From Artemisia argyi (lineage: Eukaryota; Streptophyta; Magnoliopsida; Asterales; Asteraceae), in the NCBI GenBank assembly GCA_030686995.1, contig CM060680.1, positions 198,883,322 through 198,947,321 of the forward strand: a DNA stretch of 64,000 bases. The letters are read 5' to 3'. A program made the position numbers and the translations under genes. This document shows positions 33,161 through 44,590 of the stretch, one piece after another (positions within the stretch are counted from its first letter, which is position 1; each line of letters opens with the position of its first letter). The notes under the pieces are model-generated. The model was not told the origin of the DNA and did no database searches. It saw nothing but the letters and a program-made list of their open reading frames with translations.

Positions 33161-35624
33161 TATACCCTTACACTTGAGATTTGCTTGTCCTCAAGCAAAT
33201 GCGCTTTTATTCTTAGTCAAAAGACAAGTTAGAGGTCATTTAACACTAATATAAAAGTAATTACAACAAATAATCGTTCCACAAAAGACCAAAGACAAGC
33301 ACGGAGGTCATATACTAGCACCTCACAAATAGTGTTTAGATACTCACATCTCTCGGGTGTAATAAAGTGTAAATTACATTATGGAAATGGAAGATATCAC
33401 TCACTACCTGTCATAGCAAAATAGATTACCATAGGCTTGGGAAAGGATCAAACCTCCACCACATGGCGTAAGCACCTAGGATAAACTATCAAAGAGGTCT
33501 TTTAAAGGGTTGTAACGTTAGGTATAGGGATATGAAATACACGGTTTTGTTGGATAAAGGAAGTTTTTACGGGTGGCGAGCTAACAATCTTGGTTAATTA
33601 CATGTACAATATGGCGTTGCTAAGCCAAGACTAGACTTGACTTAAGCTAATAAATGAAAAATAACAAAAACATAAAATGAAACGGGATGGTAGTCCGTAT
33701 GTTTTTCTCTTTTCTTTTTTATTTTTTTCTTTTCTTTTCCTTGATTTTTCGATTTTTTTTTTTTTTAGTGCATACACTCTTACCCTACCATCCAAAATAA
33801 TACATCATAGGGAATGTAAATTCCCCTTACACTCGAATCTTTACATACTTTACAATAAACTAATCTTATGACTCGAATTAAGAAAATCAAACACTTGGAG
33901 CACTTTTAAGATTAACGTACATATGGGGGTAATAAAATGATATTCTTCCCCATTACTCCATAAAATAAGTACTTTACCCATGAGTCCCAATCGTCCCAAA
34001 GCAATATGTACAAAGATATGACTCGACTTAGCAACCATGTAATCAATTAGATACTTAACTTAGGGTTTAACAAATAACAATAATGCACTAAAGATGTGTG
34101 CATACACGGAAGGCTAAGGCGATTTGGGTGTACATTTAAGTGGGGTGTAACAAATTCTTCCTTTAAGTAAAATGCTTAAAGTTAGAAACGAAAAGATAGG
34201 CTCGGAGGGGTGTACTAGGGGTTTCGTGTACTAAAAATGAGTACAACGCTAAGGATGTGGGAAAAATTAATTGACTTAACTAGTCAAGTAATATGACTTA
34301 AATGGTCAAGTAATTATGATACGGGTTTAACACAAGGGTGATCCTAATGCCTCTTATCATGTAGTAAATCCTACTACACGAATGTAGTCTCACTAGCGGT
34401 CTCGGGATGCATCACTAACGCAAGTTATAGAATCTAAATGCTACCGGTACACTCATAAGCACTAATAGTAAATGCTTTTCCTATCAAATCTAAAGGCGAA
34501 CCTCACGTATTTGGGTGGAAAATTTTTCTGAATATTACGGTTATGTGCTAGTCATACAATCTCATATCCATGAGACGCTTGCTAAGGCTAAAGTTTCACT
34601 CCTAAATGTTGTAAAAAATTTTAAATTTGGCGCTAAAGTTACACTAACAAGTATTTCTCATAGTTTTATTACACATCTACCATTAAACAAAACAAACTCA
34701 AGCGAAAGTGTATCTGTAAGGTATCATCATTTTACCCTCCCCTTACACTTAGGATGAACATTGTCCCCAATTTTCAAGTAAAGAATGTAAAAATGAAATA
34801 GTAAAAAGAATGAAATCAAGTACTCCCCTGATTCGCTCGGTATGGATAATAAGGTGGCCAGGTTAGATCTTCCTCCAAGAAAATGAACAATCAAAGCTTC
34901 CCTTCTAGAATATAAATCATCTTCTTGTCGTATATAACCTGTAAATCCTGAGAAAATAGACAAAGCAACCTCGCATAAAATCGGCGGCATCCTATTTAAG
35001 TTACTAAATCTTAGAAAACAAAGTAAGATATAATGCTTGTGGAATGAAGTTTGCAGATTTCCTGGAGATTATAAAACTTAATAATTCAACAAAAACTTAG
35101 AGACTCGGTTAGAAAAACAAAACTGGTAAAATTTCCAGATTTTTACACGTGATGCCGTCAAGAGTAAACTCATGACGCCGTCAGAAGTGACCTGCAGAAA
35201 TTCTTATGTTAAGTTTCTGGAAAATTTCTGGAAAAACTTGGTCCTACTTCCTGGAAAATCCTTCGAAACTTCATTATGACTCAATACAAGCATTTGACTC
35301 TAACAAATACTAATATACATGTTCACTTAATATTGTGGAGAATCATGATCGGTTTGTTTCTTAAAAACATATTTGGGGTTTCCCCTTACACTTATCTTTT
35401 GCAAAAATACTTTTAGGGTGGAGTTAAGACTAGGCCAAACAACAAAGTAAAGTATTTCCACTATTTAGTTTTGAAACATGATCTACCAACAATAAAAATA
35501 AAACATGCATACGGAAGCAAATAACAAACAAACAAAATAAAAATCACACAAAGCATGGGTTGCCTCCCAAGAAGCGCTTTTCTTTATTTACGAGTCTTGT
35601 AGCTAGACTCAAGGCCATGGGTTA
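33161..35624 (-). other. Non-coding interior of the nested element
   Basis: Sequence between the ORF and the 3' LTR of a non-autonomous element. It contains a T-rich tract near 33700-33770 and, at about 35150-35185, two further TGACG/CGTCA motifs like those in the LTRs. Short ORFs lack recognisable domains. On the sense strand GCTTGAGGACAAGC (33184-33197) forms a small hairpin just upstream of the purine tract. Confidence 0.6.
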
Positions 35625-36683
35625 CTACGTGACCTCGTCGTTGGTTTCATTCCCTAGGTCATCTCCTATATTAGTTTTGTATTTCGGACCCGATTGTAGA
35701 TGTTCTACATAAAGTCCATTTGCCTTTTTCTCAGTGGCTTCTAACATCCTTGTGGCAAGCTCTCTATCGACTTTATATTTAGGTCCTAGAGCCAAGCAGT
35801 CTTTATAGAAAAGGCTCCTCTTTTCCCATATGTAATCCATGCCCCTTGCCTTATCCTCTTCATTGATGTCCTCGAAAGCAGCAATGTTATCCATGTCAAA
35901 TCGAGGCATAAAACGAAATTCCTTCATTCTATTCGGCATCTTATATGTGATCCTTTTAGTTTTGTTAGAGAATCAGATTGTCCCATTTATCTCATCATAT
36001 TCTAACTTTGACTCTTCAATAAACGGTTTACCAAACACAACATGGGACAATCGACAATCAATCACATTAACCAGATCTTCAACAACCATAAAGTCGGTGA
36101 TATAAATAAAGTCTCCAACAAAGACATGTAGACCTTTAATTCTCCCGACAAAGTTACAAACTCCCCCGGGGTATTTGCGATCTTTTCTAGGTCCAAGTCT
36201 TGTTTTTACTATATCATTATAGACGTTTGAGGACATAATGTTGATTGGGGATTTAAAATCAATGTAAGCATTTTCAATATGTTTATACCCAATCATACAT
36301 GGTATCTTAGCGTTCTTAGGGTCGCCTCTCTTTATCTTAGGTTCGATCTTTGTAAAAGGAGATCGGGGATTATCAATAAGGTTATTATAGTACGTGATCT
36401 CCTCTTTCGTGGGGTATAGATTAAAATAATCATCTAGTTTTGGATCTATCTCCCCTTTCTCAACTTCCTCAACAACATCCTCCAAATCATTAGTTTCTAG
36501 GTCCTTATTTGAATACAAGGCGGTCGCTAGGTCACTAAATGCCTGATCGAGCTCAATTTTAACTAACCTATTGAGCTCCCTAAGTTCCCTAATCTCATTC
36601 TCAATCTGTTCACACAACAACGCCACTTCACTAGGGGAAAGGGGTGGATTCGCGTTTTCCATAATGGTCAACGGAATAGTCAA
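35625..36683 (-). pseudogene. Polyprotein-like ORF with aspartic-protease-like region, one in-frame stop
   Basis: The frame starts MTIPLTIMENAN at 36683, has a Glu/Leu-rich helical part (about residues 15-85), then an acidic linker. A protease-like region (about 120-235) follows: PCMIGYKHIENAYIDFKSPI, NIMSSNVYNDIV, GDFIYITDFMVVED, and VVFGKPFIEE near its end. A TGA at codon 237 interrupts it; the same frame continues to 35625 with MPNRMKEFRF, SLFYKDCLALGPKY and a final NDEVT. The usual protease D-[ST]-G is replaced by IDFKS, so catalytic activity is doubtful. It resembles retroelement proteins I know from Asteraceae, from memory. About 352 codons if the stop is ignored. Confidence 0.7.
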
Positions 36684-36819
36684 TGAATTTAATTTACTAA
36701 CAAAGACACAAAGAAATGAGATAGACTAAAGAAAACCTAAAAATAAAAATAAAATCTTACTAGAAAGGAATCTAGCAAGTAGACCTAATAAAAAGAGATT
36801 CTAACCTAGACAATAACTA

Positions 36820-36842
36820 TTCCCCAGGCTGCGGCGCCAAAA
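36820..36842 (-). promoter_or_regulatory. Primer binding site, tRNA-Asp type
   Basis: Just inside the 5' LTR on the minus strand lies TTGGCGCCGCAGCCTGGGGA. Plant Gypsy/Athila-type elements carry TGGCGCCGTTGCCGGGGA here, complementary to the 3' end of tRNA-Asp. The few mismatches are in the middle. Its position fixes the element's orientation. Confidence 0.7.
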
Positions 36843-36845
36843 ACT

Positions 36846-38208
36846 TGATACGTGGGAATCACACCAGGCTTTACCTCTCAAGGGATCTTGAGAAGCTTAC
36901 AACCCCCACCAAGTATCGGGGGATTGATCGTTCAGCAAGGAATAGTGTCGCTAGGATTAGAAAACCTAAATACTAGTTCTAAAGATGAGGGATGATTATT
37001 TTTGTATTTTTATGTTTTTTAGAAAGCAAGTAAAAATCTCGGGTTTGAAGGATTTGGGCGGAATTAGTTGCTAATCAACTAACCCAATACTAAAGATGCA
37101 ATTAAAATAAAATACTAGAAATGAAAATAAACTAAATTATACTAAGGTTGTGAGCAATAAGTGGAGAAAATGTGTTTACTTAGATTTCACTACTCCCTAG
37201 ATATCTTTTACACGTTAATTACTTGTTATAGTTGCGTGGATGACGGATTGTATTCCTTAATACCATTCATGGGGTGGCGCACTTAATTCCCCAATCCTAT
37301 GAGTGCCTACTTCACTCCTATGTCGAGCCGGCTAAGAAGCTCCTAACATGGGATCATTAGAATTTACTCATGCATTAAATACAACCAATAAAACCTAGTG
37401 CACGTCAGTTCATGTTTCCTAAGACGTTCAAGCATGTTACCATTTGGAGATCTGCCAGTTTTCTTAAGCCTAACATCGAATTCATTCATCCAATACAACC
37501 ATAAACAAGTAATCAACACATAATTAACATCTAGGTTTCATTAGATCCAAGCAAACACAAGATAGATCTAGCCTAGCATGGTAGAATTAAGACAAGAACA
37601 AGATATAGACAACCAACACATAGACATATTGATTGAATTAAAAGAATACTTATCTCAATTACACATGAAAGGGATCAAGGGCTGAGAACCCTTGAAAAAC
37701 CTGTAAAATTCGTACCAAGTTCGTACTTAGGGTTTCTCCAAAACTTCTCTTTTTTTAATGTGAAAATTAGAAAACTATATATAGGAAATAGGGTCTGACG
37801 GCGTCAAGAACAAATTTGTGACGCCGTCATCTCGCCGCCAAAATACTCCTCAGACTGCCTTGATCTACTTTTGACGCCGTCATGGCCCAGGCCGTCACAC
37901 ATTTAACTCTTGACGCTCTACTTCGTGACGCCTTCATGAATTCACTGGCCCGTCATGGTCTTTACGCTTGACGCCATCAAATATTGCTTCTTGACGCGGT
38001 CACCTACTGTTCCCAGCAAGGAAAATTAAGACTTTGGCGTTTTCTTCACTTTTATGCTCCAAAAACGTCCGAATTGCTTCATTTTCCAGATTTCTCTCCC
38101 AAAGTACCTAAAATCACAAAAGGAACGATTTAGGGCAATATTTGATCAAATAAATTCAATACCGGGCTTAAATGACCCCCTAAAAGTGGTTCATTTTTCG
38201 CCTGATCA
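36846..38208 (-). repeat. 5' LTR of the nested element
   Basis: 1363 bp, TGATACGTGGGAATC to TTTTCGCCTGATCA on the + strand. Nearly identical to the 31760-33160 LTR but lacks about 40 bp (CCAGGCAGTG...GTACC) near 36908. It has the same TATA box and TGACG array on the minus strand. Confidence 0.9.
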
Positions 38209-38414
38209 GTTACATTCATGCAGCTTTGCCTTTTCTTTTTCTTTTCTTCTTTTGCCAAATGTTTACACATCTCATTTATATGTTATGATGCTTAGATTCT
38301 AATGTCTGTGTATATGTGACTCTAATATCTGTGCCTGTTACTTTCTTTGATGATTATTCATACCTTTCTTTGCTTATATATCTCAAAAATCCATTAGGCT
38401 TAGCTTCAGAAAAT

Positions 38415-41400
38415 ATGAAGACTAAAAAAAAAGCCGTGCGTAGGATACCAACTAATGATATAGATCTAAGGAAGAATAGGTTGCTACCTAATGTAGATAC
38501 TGTGGAAGTGCATTTAGATTTGTTTAGTGGTGACCCTGATGGTTCTCAGAATGATAAAAAACATGGTACCTTAGAAAACTAAAAAGAATGCCATACCTTG
38601 CCTGCAAGTTATGAATGTGGTGAAAGAAGTGCACCGTTATTGCCTGAAACTTTTGAGCCTATGCTAAGTGGCACGGATACGGAAGGGTTTGCGCCGGTGC
38701 ATCGTCTGCCTGCAGAGATAGCAAGTATGTGTCATCTATCCACCTTTTAATGCCTGCCTTTCTGATACTCATGTATTTTAGGTTGCTTACCATTTAAAAT
38801 TTATTTGTCTCACTATTTTGCAGATGGATGCAACATGGAGGAGGCACAAGCTAGAAACACGGCTACTTTAGATATGCAGCCTCCATGTCATACCAGCCCT
38901 GCACCTTTGATGGATAAAGGGAAGCGAAAAATATCCGATGTTTATACAGGGATTTCAAATGAAGAACAATTGCTATGTAATTTGCCCGTTTCTTTGATTT
39001 ATTTTAGATTTTTTTTAATTGTATTTTACATGCATGACATCGGTGTCTGTTTTGGTTACAGGTTCGGAGCATTTGCTTATGATAGATAGCGATTGCCAAA
39101 CAGTTATAGCTGATCAGCATATGCCTTATACACAAGACATACCTTTTTCATCGTGCTTAGATGGCAATGGCACTTCCTCAGGTGTCAATGACAATGGGAG
39201 TAACATAAGTCCAGCTTCCGATGATCTAAATATGCATATGAATACTCATCAGTGTCAAAATCAAGGTTTCATAGCTTCTGGTTTTTTTCTTAAATAAATA
39301 AGTGCAGCATGAATTTGCTAAAAGATTGCTTGCTTACTTACCGGGCATTTTTTTTGTAGCTTCAGATGCATCCAATCCTTCAGTGTCCAGGGGCCGCCGA
39401 AGACTTGCTCTACGGAATGCACCTCAAACATCTGAACAAGGTATATTCGTATGGTTAGTTTACCTGTTTCATATGAAAAATAAAATGACAGTACTTATAT
39501 TAATTAATCAACTAAACTTTCTAATGAATTTACTTATCTGTGTAGTGCAGTTCTTGAAAATCCATACAATTTCCGTAATGAATTTACTTATCTGTGTAGT
39601 GCAGTTCTTGAAAATCCATACAATTTCCGTTATGCGATGCCGCCTGCCAATAATGTAGATTCACCTGCAACCAATCACCGCCGTCAGCCTCAAGGTTTTC
39701 ATTCACTTTAAAAATAAAACAATTACCAATAAATCAATGTCTTACTTACTACATTACTCTGTATTTACTTGCTACCTTTTTTTTGGCGTATTTCTTTAAA
39801 CTGCAGCACGTGCATCATCAACCAGTGCCAGAGACGGCCTGGCTTGCAAAGCAGAGGTGCGGCATCTAGGCAAGGTATGGTGCAACCTTACCTTTCTTTT
39901 TGCGTGTGTCAAATGAAAATGTAAATTTCTTTTGCCAAAGAACCTTTATTAAGGCTTACGGTTTTTCTATAATATAGGTGCTCCATATACATACGCATAC
40001 ATTGGCCAATGTGACCGGGTTTGCCATCATTGCAATGCGCGTTTCTGGTATGATGAAAAAATCGTTTCAAGTAGCAGAAGACGGCCAGAATATCATAGAT
40101 GCTGTGGCGGTGGTAAAGTTAAGGTTGAAAGCCATGGCGATTATCCAGAGTACATCAAGGAACTATTCAGGAACCGTCACTTTATGGAAAACATTCGCGC
40201 CTACAATCAAATGTTTGCCATGACATCATTGGGAGCAGAAATAGACAACTCAATAAAAAGGGGCCGTGGTCCTTACGTGTTCAAAATTTCAGGCCAACTT
40301 TACCATCGAGTAGGAAGCCTGTGTCCAGAGCAAAACGCGCGCCCTCAATTTCTTCAGCTATATATCTATGACACTGAGAATGAAGTTGCCAATCGCTTAG
40401 AAATCTTTCAGAGATCCAGCCACGGCTTGCGTGCAGATATTGTGGAAAAATTGATTGAAATTCTTGATGAGCACAATGAATTGGTTCAGTTGTTTAGGAC
40501 GGCGAGAGATAAAATAGCAGAAGCCAATGTCCCAGAGTTCAAGGTCCGTTTGTTTGGTGTTATCGGTTCACACCAGCATGAACTTCCTACAGGCGATTCA
40601 ATTGGTGCAATAGTTTTTGAAGGTGGCCCTGATGCAGAGACTGATTTTGATGTGATTATTGAACAGCATGATAGGCAATTGAAAAGTGTTAACAAGCTGA
40701 ATGCTTCTTATATGTCGTTGCAATTCCCGCTTATTTTTCTGTTTGGCGAAGATGGTTACCATATAGGCCGTGTCTTATTAAGTCACCGTTCATCAGACGA
40801 CCCACCAAAGAAAATGACAATGCTAAAATACTACTCATACCAGGTGCACGATCGAATAGATGAATATGCCCTGCTCACACGGAGTGGCAGGCTATTTCAG
40901 CAATATGTCGTTACAGCCTACTGCAGCATAGAACAGTCGCGGATTGACTACATACGAGAACACCAGAATGATATTCGGAGTGATTACATGGCTGGGTTAT
41001 ACGATGCTTTATCACGTGGCGATCAAGATGGATCAGATGTAGGTTCAAGGATAATCCTTCCTTCATCTTTTATAGGAGGTCCAAGGTACATGTATAGCCA
41101 TTATTTGGACGCTTTGGCTATATGCCGTGTACATGGGAATCCATCATTCTTTATCACGTTCACATGCAATGTGAACTGGCCTGAGATTAAAGAATATATG
41201 CAAGAATTCCCGCATGTAACAGTTGCAGACAGACCCGACGTTGTTGATCGTGTATTTGAAAGAAAGACACATGATTTGGTGAGCTTCTTACGAGATTCAA
41301 AACTGTTCGGGCATGTTGAAGCAGGTATTATTTACATTACGTCTACTGCTATGTCATGTAAAGTAGATACATTTCTTACTTACATTACTAATGTGTTCTT

Positions 41401-44400
41401 TTTACTTTATCCTTGAAGTCTTATATACGGTCGAGTTCCAAAAAAGAGGACTGCCACACTGTCATTTGCTGCTATGGATCAAAGAAAGCGATCGTATACA
41501 AGCCCATGAAGATGTAGACATATATGTATCAGCAGAGCTGCCGGACCCGTTAACTGACCCTGAGGCCTACAGAATAGTGACAGAGTTCATGATTCATGGG
41601 CCATGTGGCCCGTTAAATACATCTGCACCGTGTATGCGCAGTGGTGATGAGTGTACTAAGAACTTTCCTAAGGCATTTTGCTCTGCAACGTTCATCGATC
41701 CAAAAGGATATGTGCATTATCATAGAAAAGATTCGGGCATCATAACAATGAAGCAAAATATTACCCTTGATAATGGATTTGTTGTTCCATATAACCGGTC
41801 TCTGCTGATGCGGTTCTACGCGCATATCAATGTTGAATATTGCGAGTGGTCCATGCTTATAAAATATCTGTTCAAGTACATTTCCAAGGGCACTGATAGG
41901 ATAGTCACTCACATTACACGGTCGATAGGAGATTCAGGAGCAAGCACAAGCCGCTCTTCATTGCACATTGATGAGATAAAGAATTTTCAAGATGCAAGAT
42001 ACATCGGACCGCACGAAGCATGCTGGAGAATCCTTGGATTCCACATACATAGCAGAGATCCACCGGTACAGATACTTGCAGTTCACCTTGAAAATATGCA
42101 ACGAGTCACTTTTAGAAGCCAACAACAACTACAAACGGTTGTTGATAACGACCACAACAAGAGAACGACGCTTACTGAATGGTTCAACTACAATACTTAC
42201 AATACAGATGCCCGAAATCTTACATATTTGAACTTTCCTAAAGAGTTTGTGTGGTATAAAGATGGCAAGTATTGGCAGCGTAGAAAACGTTCTACTACCT
42301 TGGCAATCGGTCGTTTGGCATATATACATCCTAGCTGTGGTGACACATTCTACTTGCGTATGTTACTCTGTCACCAAAAAGGCAGCAGGTCGTTTCAATA
42401 TCTTCGCAAAGTTGATGAGGTCACTTTTCCTACATATAGAGCAGCGTGCGAAGCAATGGGTCTATTAGGCGGTGATCAAGAATGGAACATTGCTTTACAA
42501 GAAGCTTCTTTCTCAGCAACTCCTGCTGAAATGAGGAATCTTTATTGCCAAATCGTCATCTTTTGTGATGTTTCCAACCCGGTTACATTGCTCCAGTCAC
42601 ACGCAGATTCCATGTCTGAAGACATCCCGTTAATACTTGCAGAAGTATTACATATACCAAACCTTCATGTCAATCCAGATGACTTGGAAGGTGGTCTTAT
42701 GTTTGAACTGCAAGGAATTTTTAACTTCTAGGGGAAATCTGTCAAAGATTATGGCTTTGATCTTCCTCCACCCCACTTATTGCAAATCTTGAATAACAAG
42801 GCAGTCATGCAAGAAAGGTCCTACAACCGTGATCTGTTAAGAAGTGAAAGTGAAAGATTGGTCCTTCAGCTTAACACTGAACAACAGATAATCTTTGATC
42901 AAGTACTCGATGGTGTTCAGAATCATCGACAGATACTCATTTTTGTTTATGGTCACGGAGGGACAGGAAAAACTTTCGTTTGGAAAACTATAATTTCTAC
43001 ACTAAGATCGCAAGGGAAGATTGTACTGGTAGTTGCTTCTTCAGGTATCGCCGCTTTGTTACTACCGGCAGGACAGACATCACATTCAAGATTCAAAATC
43101 CCTCTTGATTTAACTGAAGAGTCGGTGTGCAGCATTAAGAAGAATACGCAGGTGGCAAAATTGCTAAAACAAACTGATGTTATCATATGGGACGAAGCTC
43201 CTATGAATGATCGAAGGTTCTTTGAAGCACTCGATCGGACGTTAAGAGATATAATGAATACACCAGACGACCTCTTTGGGAAAAAAACGGTTATTTTAGG
43301 TGGAGATTTCAGGCAAACACTTCCTGTAAAGAAAAAGGCTCCAAAACAAGAAATTATTGCCTCTTCTATCACGCTGTCATACCTATGGCCAGCTTTCCAA
43401 GTTATTCGCCTTAAACAAAACATGCATCTGCAACGATCAGGCCTGTCAGCAGAAGATTATGAGGCAACTGCCGCTTTTTCTAAATGGTTACTTGAAGTTG
43501 GGAATGGTACTATTGGGCAAGCAGATGAAAGTGATGAGACCGATTCAAAATGGATACAGATACCAGACAGATATTGTATTCCCGACGGCGAAACAGCTAT
43601 TCAAGAACTTATTAATTTTATATATGATCAAGAAACTTTACAATCACCAAACGCAGCGGTGTTACAAGAAAAAACAATTGTATGTCCCAAAAACAAGACT
43701 GCAGACCAAATAAACTCTGCAGTGCTAAATATGCTAGAAGGGGATACTTATACTTTTACAAGTGTCGACGAGGCAGTACCAAAGACGAATGATGGAGGAG
43801 CGACAGAGCTGTTATATCCTCAGGAATACTTAAACACTCTTTCCTTTTCATGAATGCCTCCCCATGAGCTTATAATCAAAGTCGGTGCACCTATAATGTT
43901 GCTAAGGAACCTAAACCTAGGTGGCGGCCTATGTAACGGTACACGAATGATTGTTACACATGTGTATAGCAGGCTCATTCAAGCAAAGATCATAACTGGT
44001 ACAAGAATGTCCGAAAAAGTTTACATACCGCGGATTTTGCTTATAAATAAGGACGACACCTTGCCATTTATTTTTAAAAGAAAGCAATTCCCGGTAAAAC
44101 TCTGCTACGCAATGACAATCAATAAAAGCCAAGGCCAGTCATTGAATAAAATTGGCGTATACCTACCCGAACCTGTCTTTGGCCATGGTCAACTGTATGT
44201 TGCGTTGTCAAGAGCAACGTCTCCTAAAGGTTTGAGAATGTTGATCAAACATCATCCAGGCAAGGATGAAAACATGACTAAAAATGTTGTCTACAAAGAT
44301 TTTTTAAGCATAGTTTCATCTACACAGGTTACACATGCTCACGTTTGCATTTTTAATATATACCCACAAAACTCGCAGCTACCTATACAAATACCATTTA

Positions 44401-44590
44401 ACTTCCTAGCAAAAGTGCTTGATTATTATTCACATACTATGTTACATAGTATTCTACCTATTCTGTGTTTGCTTATCTTTCCAATTTAAAATATCCATGC
44501 TTGCATTGTAAACATTCTCTGCACCTTAATATATGTCTAAACATTTTTTTACCCTGTTTTGATATACAGCCAAATGGAACAGACTTCTAG
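38415..44590 (+). pseudogene. Helitron RepHel (Rep HUH endonuclease plus Pif1-type helicase)
   Basis: Predicted exons: 38415-38725, 38824-38976, 39062-39265, 39360-39440, 39600-39694 (first acceptor copy at 39546), 39807-39874, 39978-41324, 41419-44327. The first exons are low-complexity leaders (SRGRRRLALRN). Exon 7 has the cysteine cluster C-H-H-C with ARFWYDEK and the Rep N-domain (GPYVFKISGQLYH, QLYIYDTENEV, FITFTCNVNWPE). Exon 8 has the HUH motif PHCHLLLW, the Y2 region KYLFKYISKG, then the helicase: Walker A GHGGTGKT, Walker B VIIWDEAP, GGDFRQTLPV, and motif VI QLYVALSRAT. The Rep nicks and joins DNA for rolling-circle transposition; the helicase unwinds it. In-frame stops at 38580 (TAA), 42729 (TAG) and 43851 (TGA) break the frame; I saw no frameshift in the last 4.3 kb. 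After the last intron it would end with TAG at 44588. Confidence 0.85.
39522..39629 (+). repeat. 54-bp tandem duplication spanning a splice acceptor
   Basis: Two identical 54-bp copies (39522-39575, 39576-39629), each with the acceptor CTGTGTAG and the exon start TGCAGTTCTTGAAAA. Use of the first acceptor would put in-frame stops from the duplicated intron tail into the transcript; use of the second gives the normal exon. Confidence 0.8.

Larger units (their letters stand above)
31760..38208 (-). mobile_element. Complete non-autonomous Gypsy-type LTR retrotransposon
   Basis: Perfect 5-bp duplication GTTAC (31755-31759, 38209-38213) and two LTRs in the same orientation. Sense is the minus strand: the right LTR is 5', followed by a tRNA-Asp-type primer site, an ORF with one stop (36683-35625), about 2.4 kb without coding, a weak purine tract (AAGTGTAAGGGTATA) and the left, 3', LTR. 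No reverse transcriptase, integrase or nucleocapsid was found, so it must have been moved by a relative. The LTRs differ by about 20 substitutions and one ~40-bp deletion by eye, which indicates a recent insertion. Confidence 0.9.

Noticed and set aside
33006..33254. 82-codon ORF found twice (also 38054-38302)
   Set aside because: Both copies lie in the two LTRs of the nested retrotransposon and run against its sense strand. Duplication reflects the LTR pair and not a gene family.
42953..43423. 156-codon ORF on the minus strand
   Set aside because: Shadow of the helicase domain, which reads clearly on the + strand with Walker A and B motifs.
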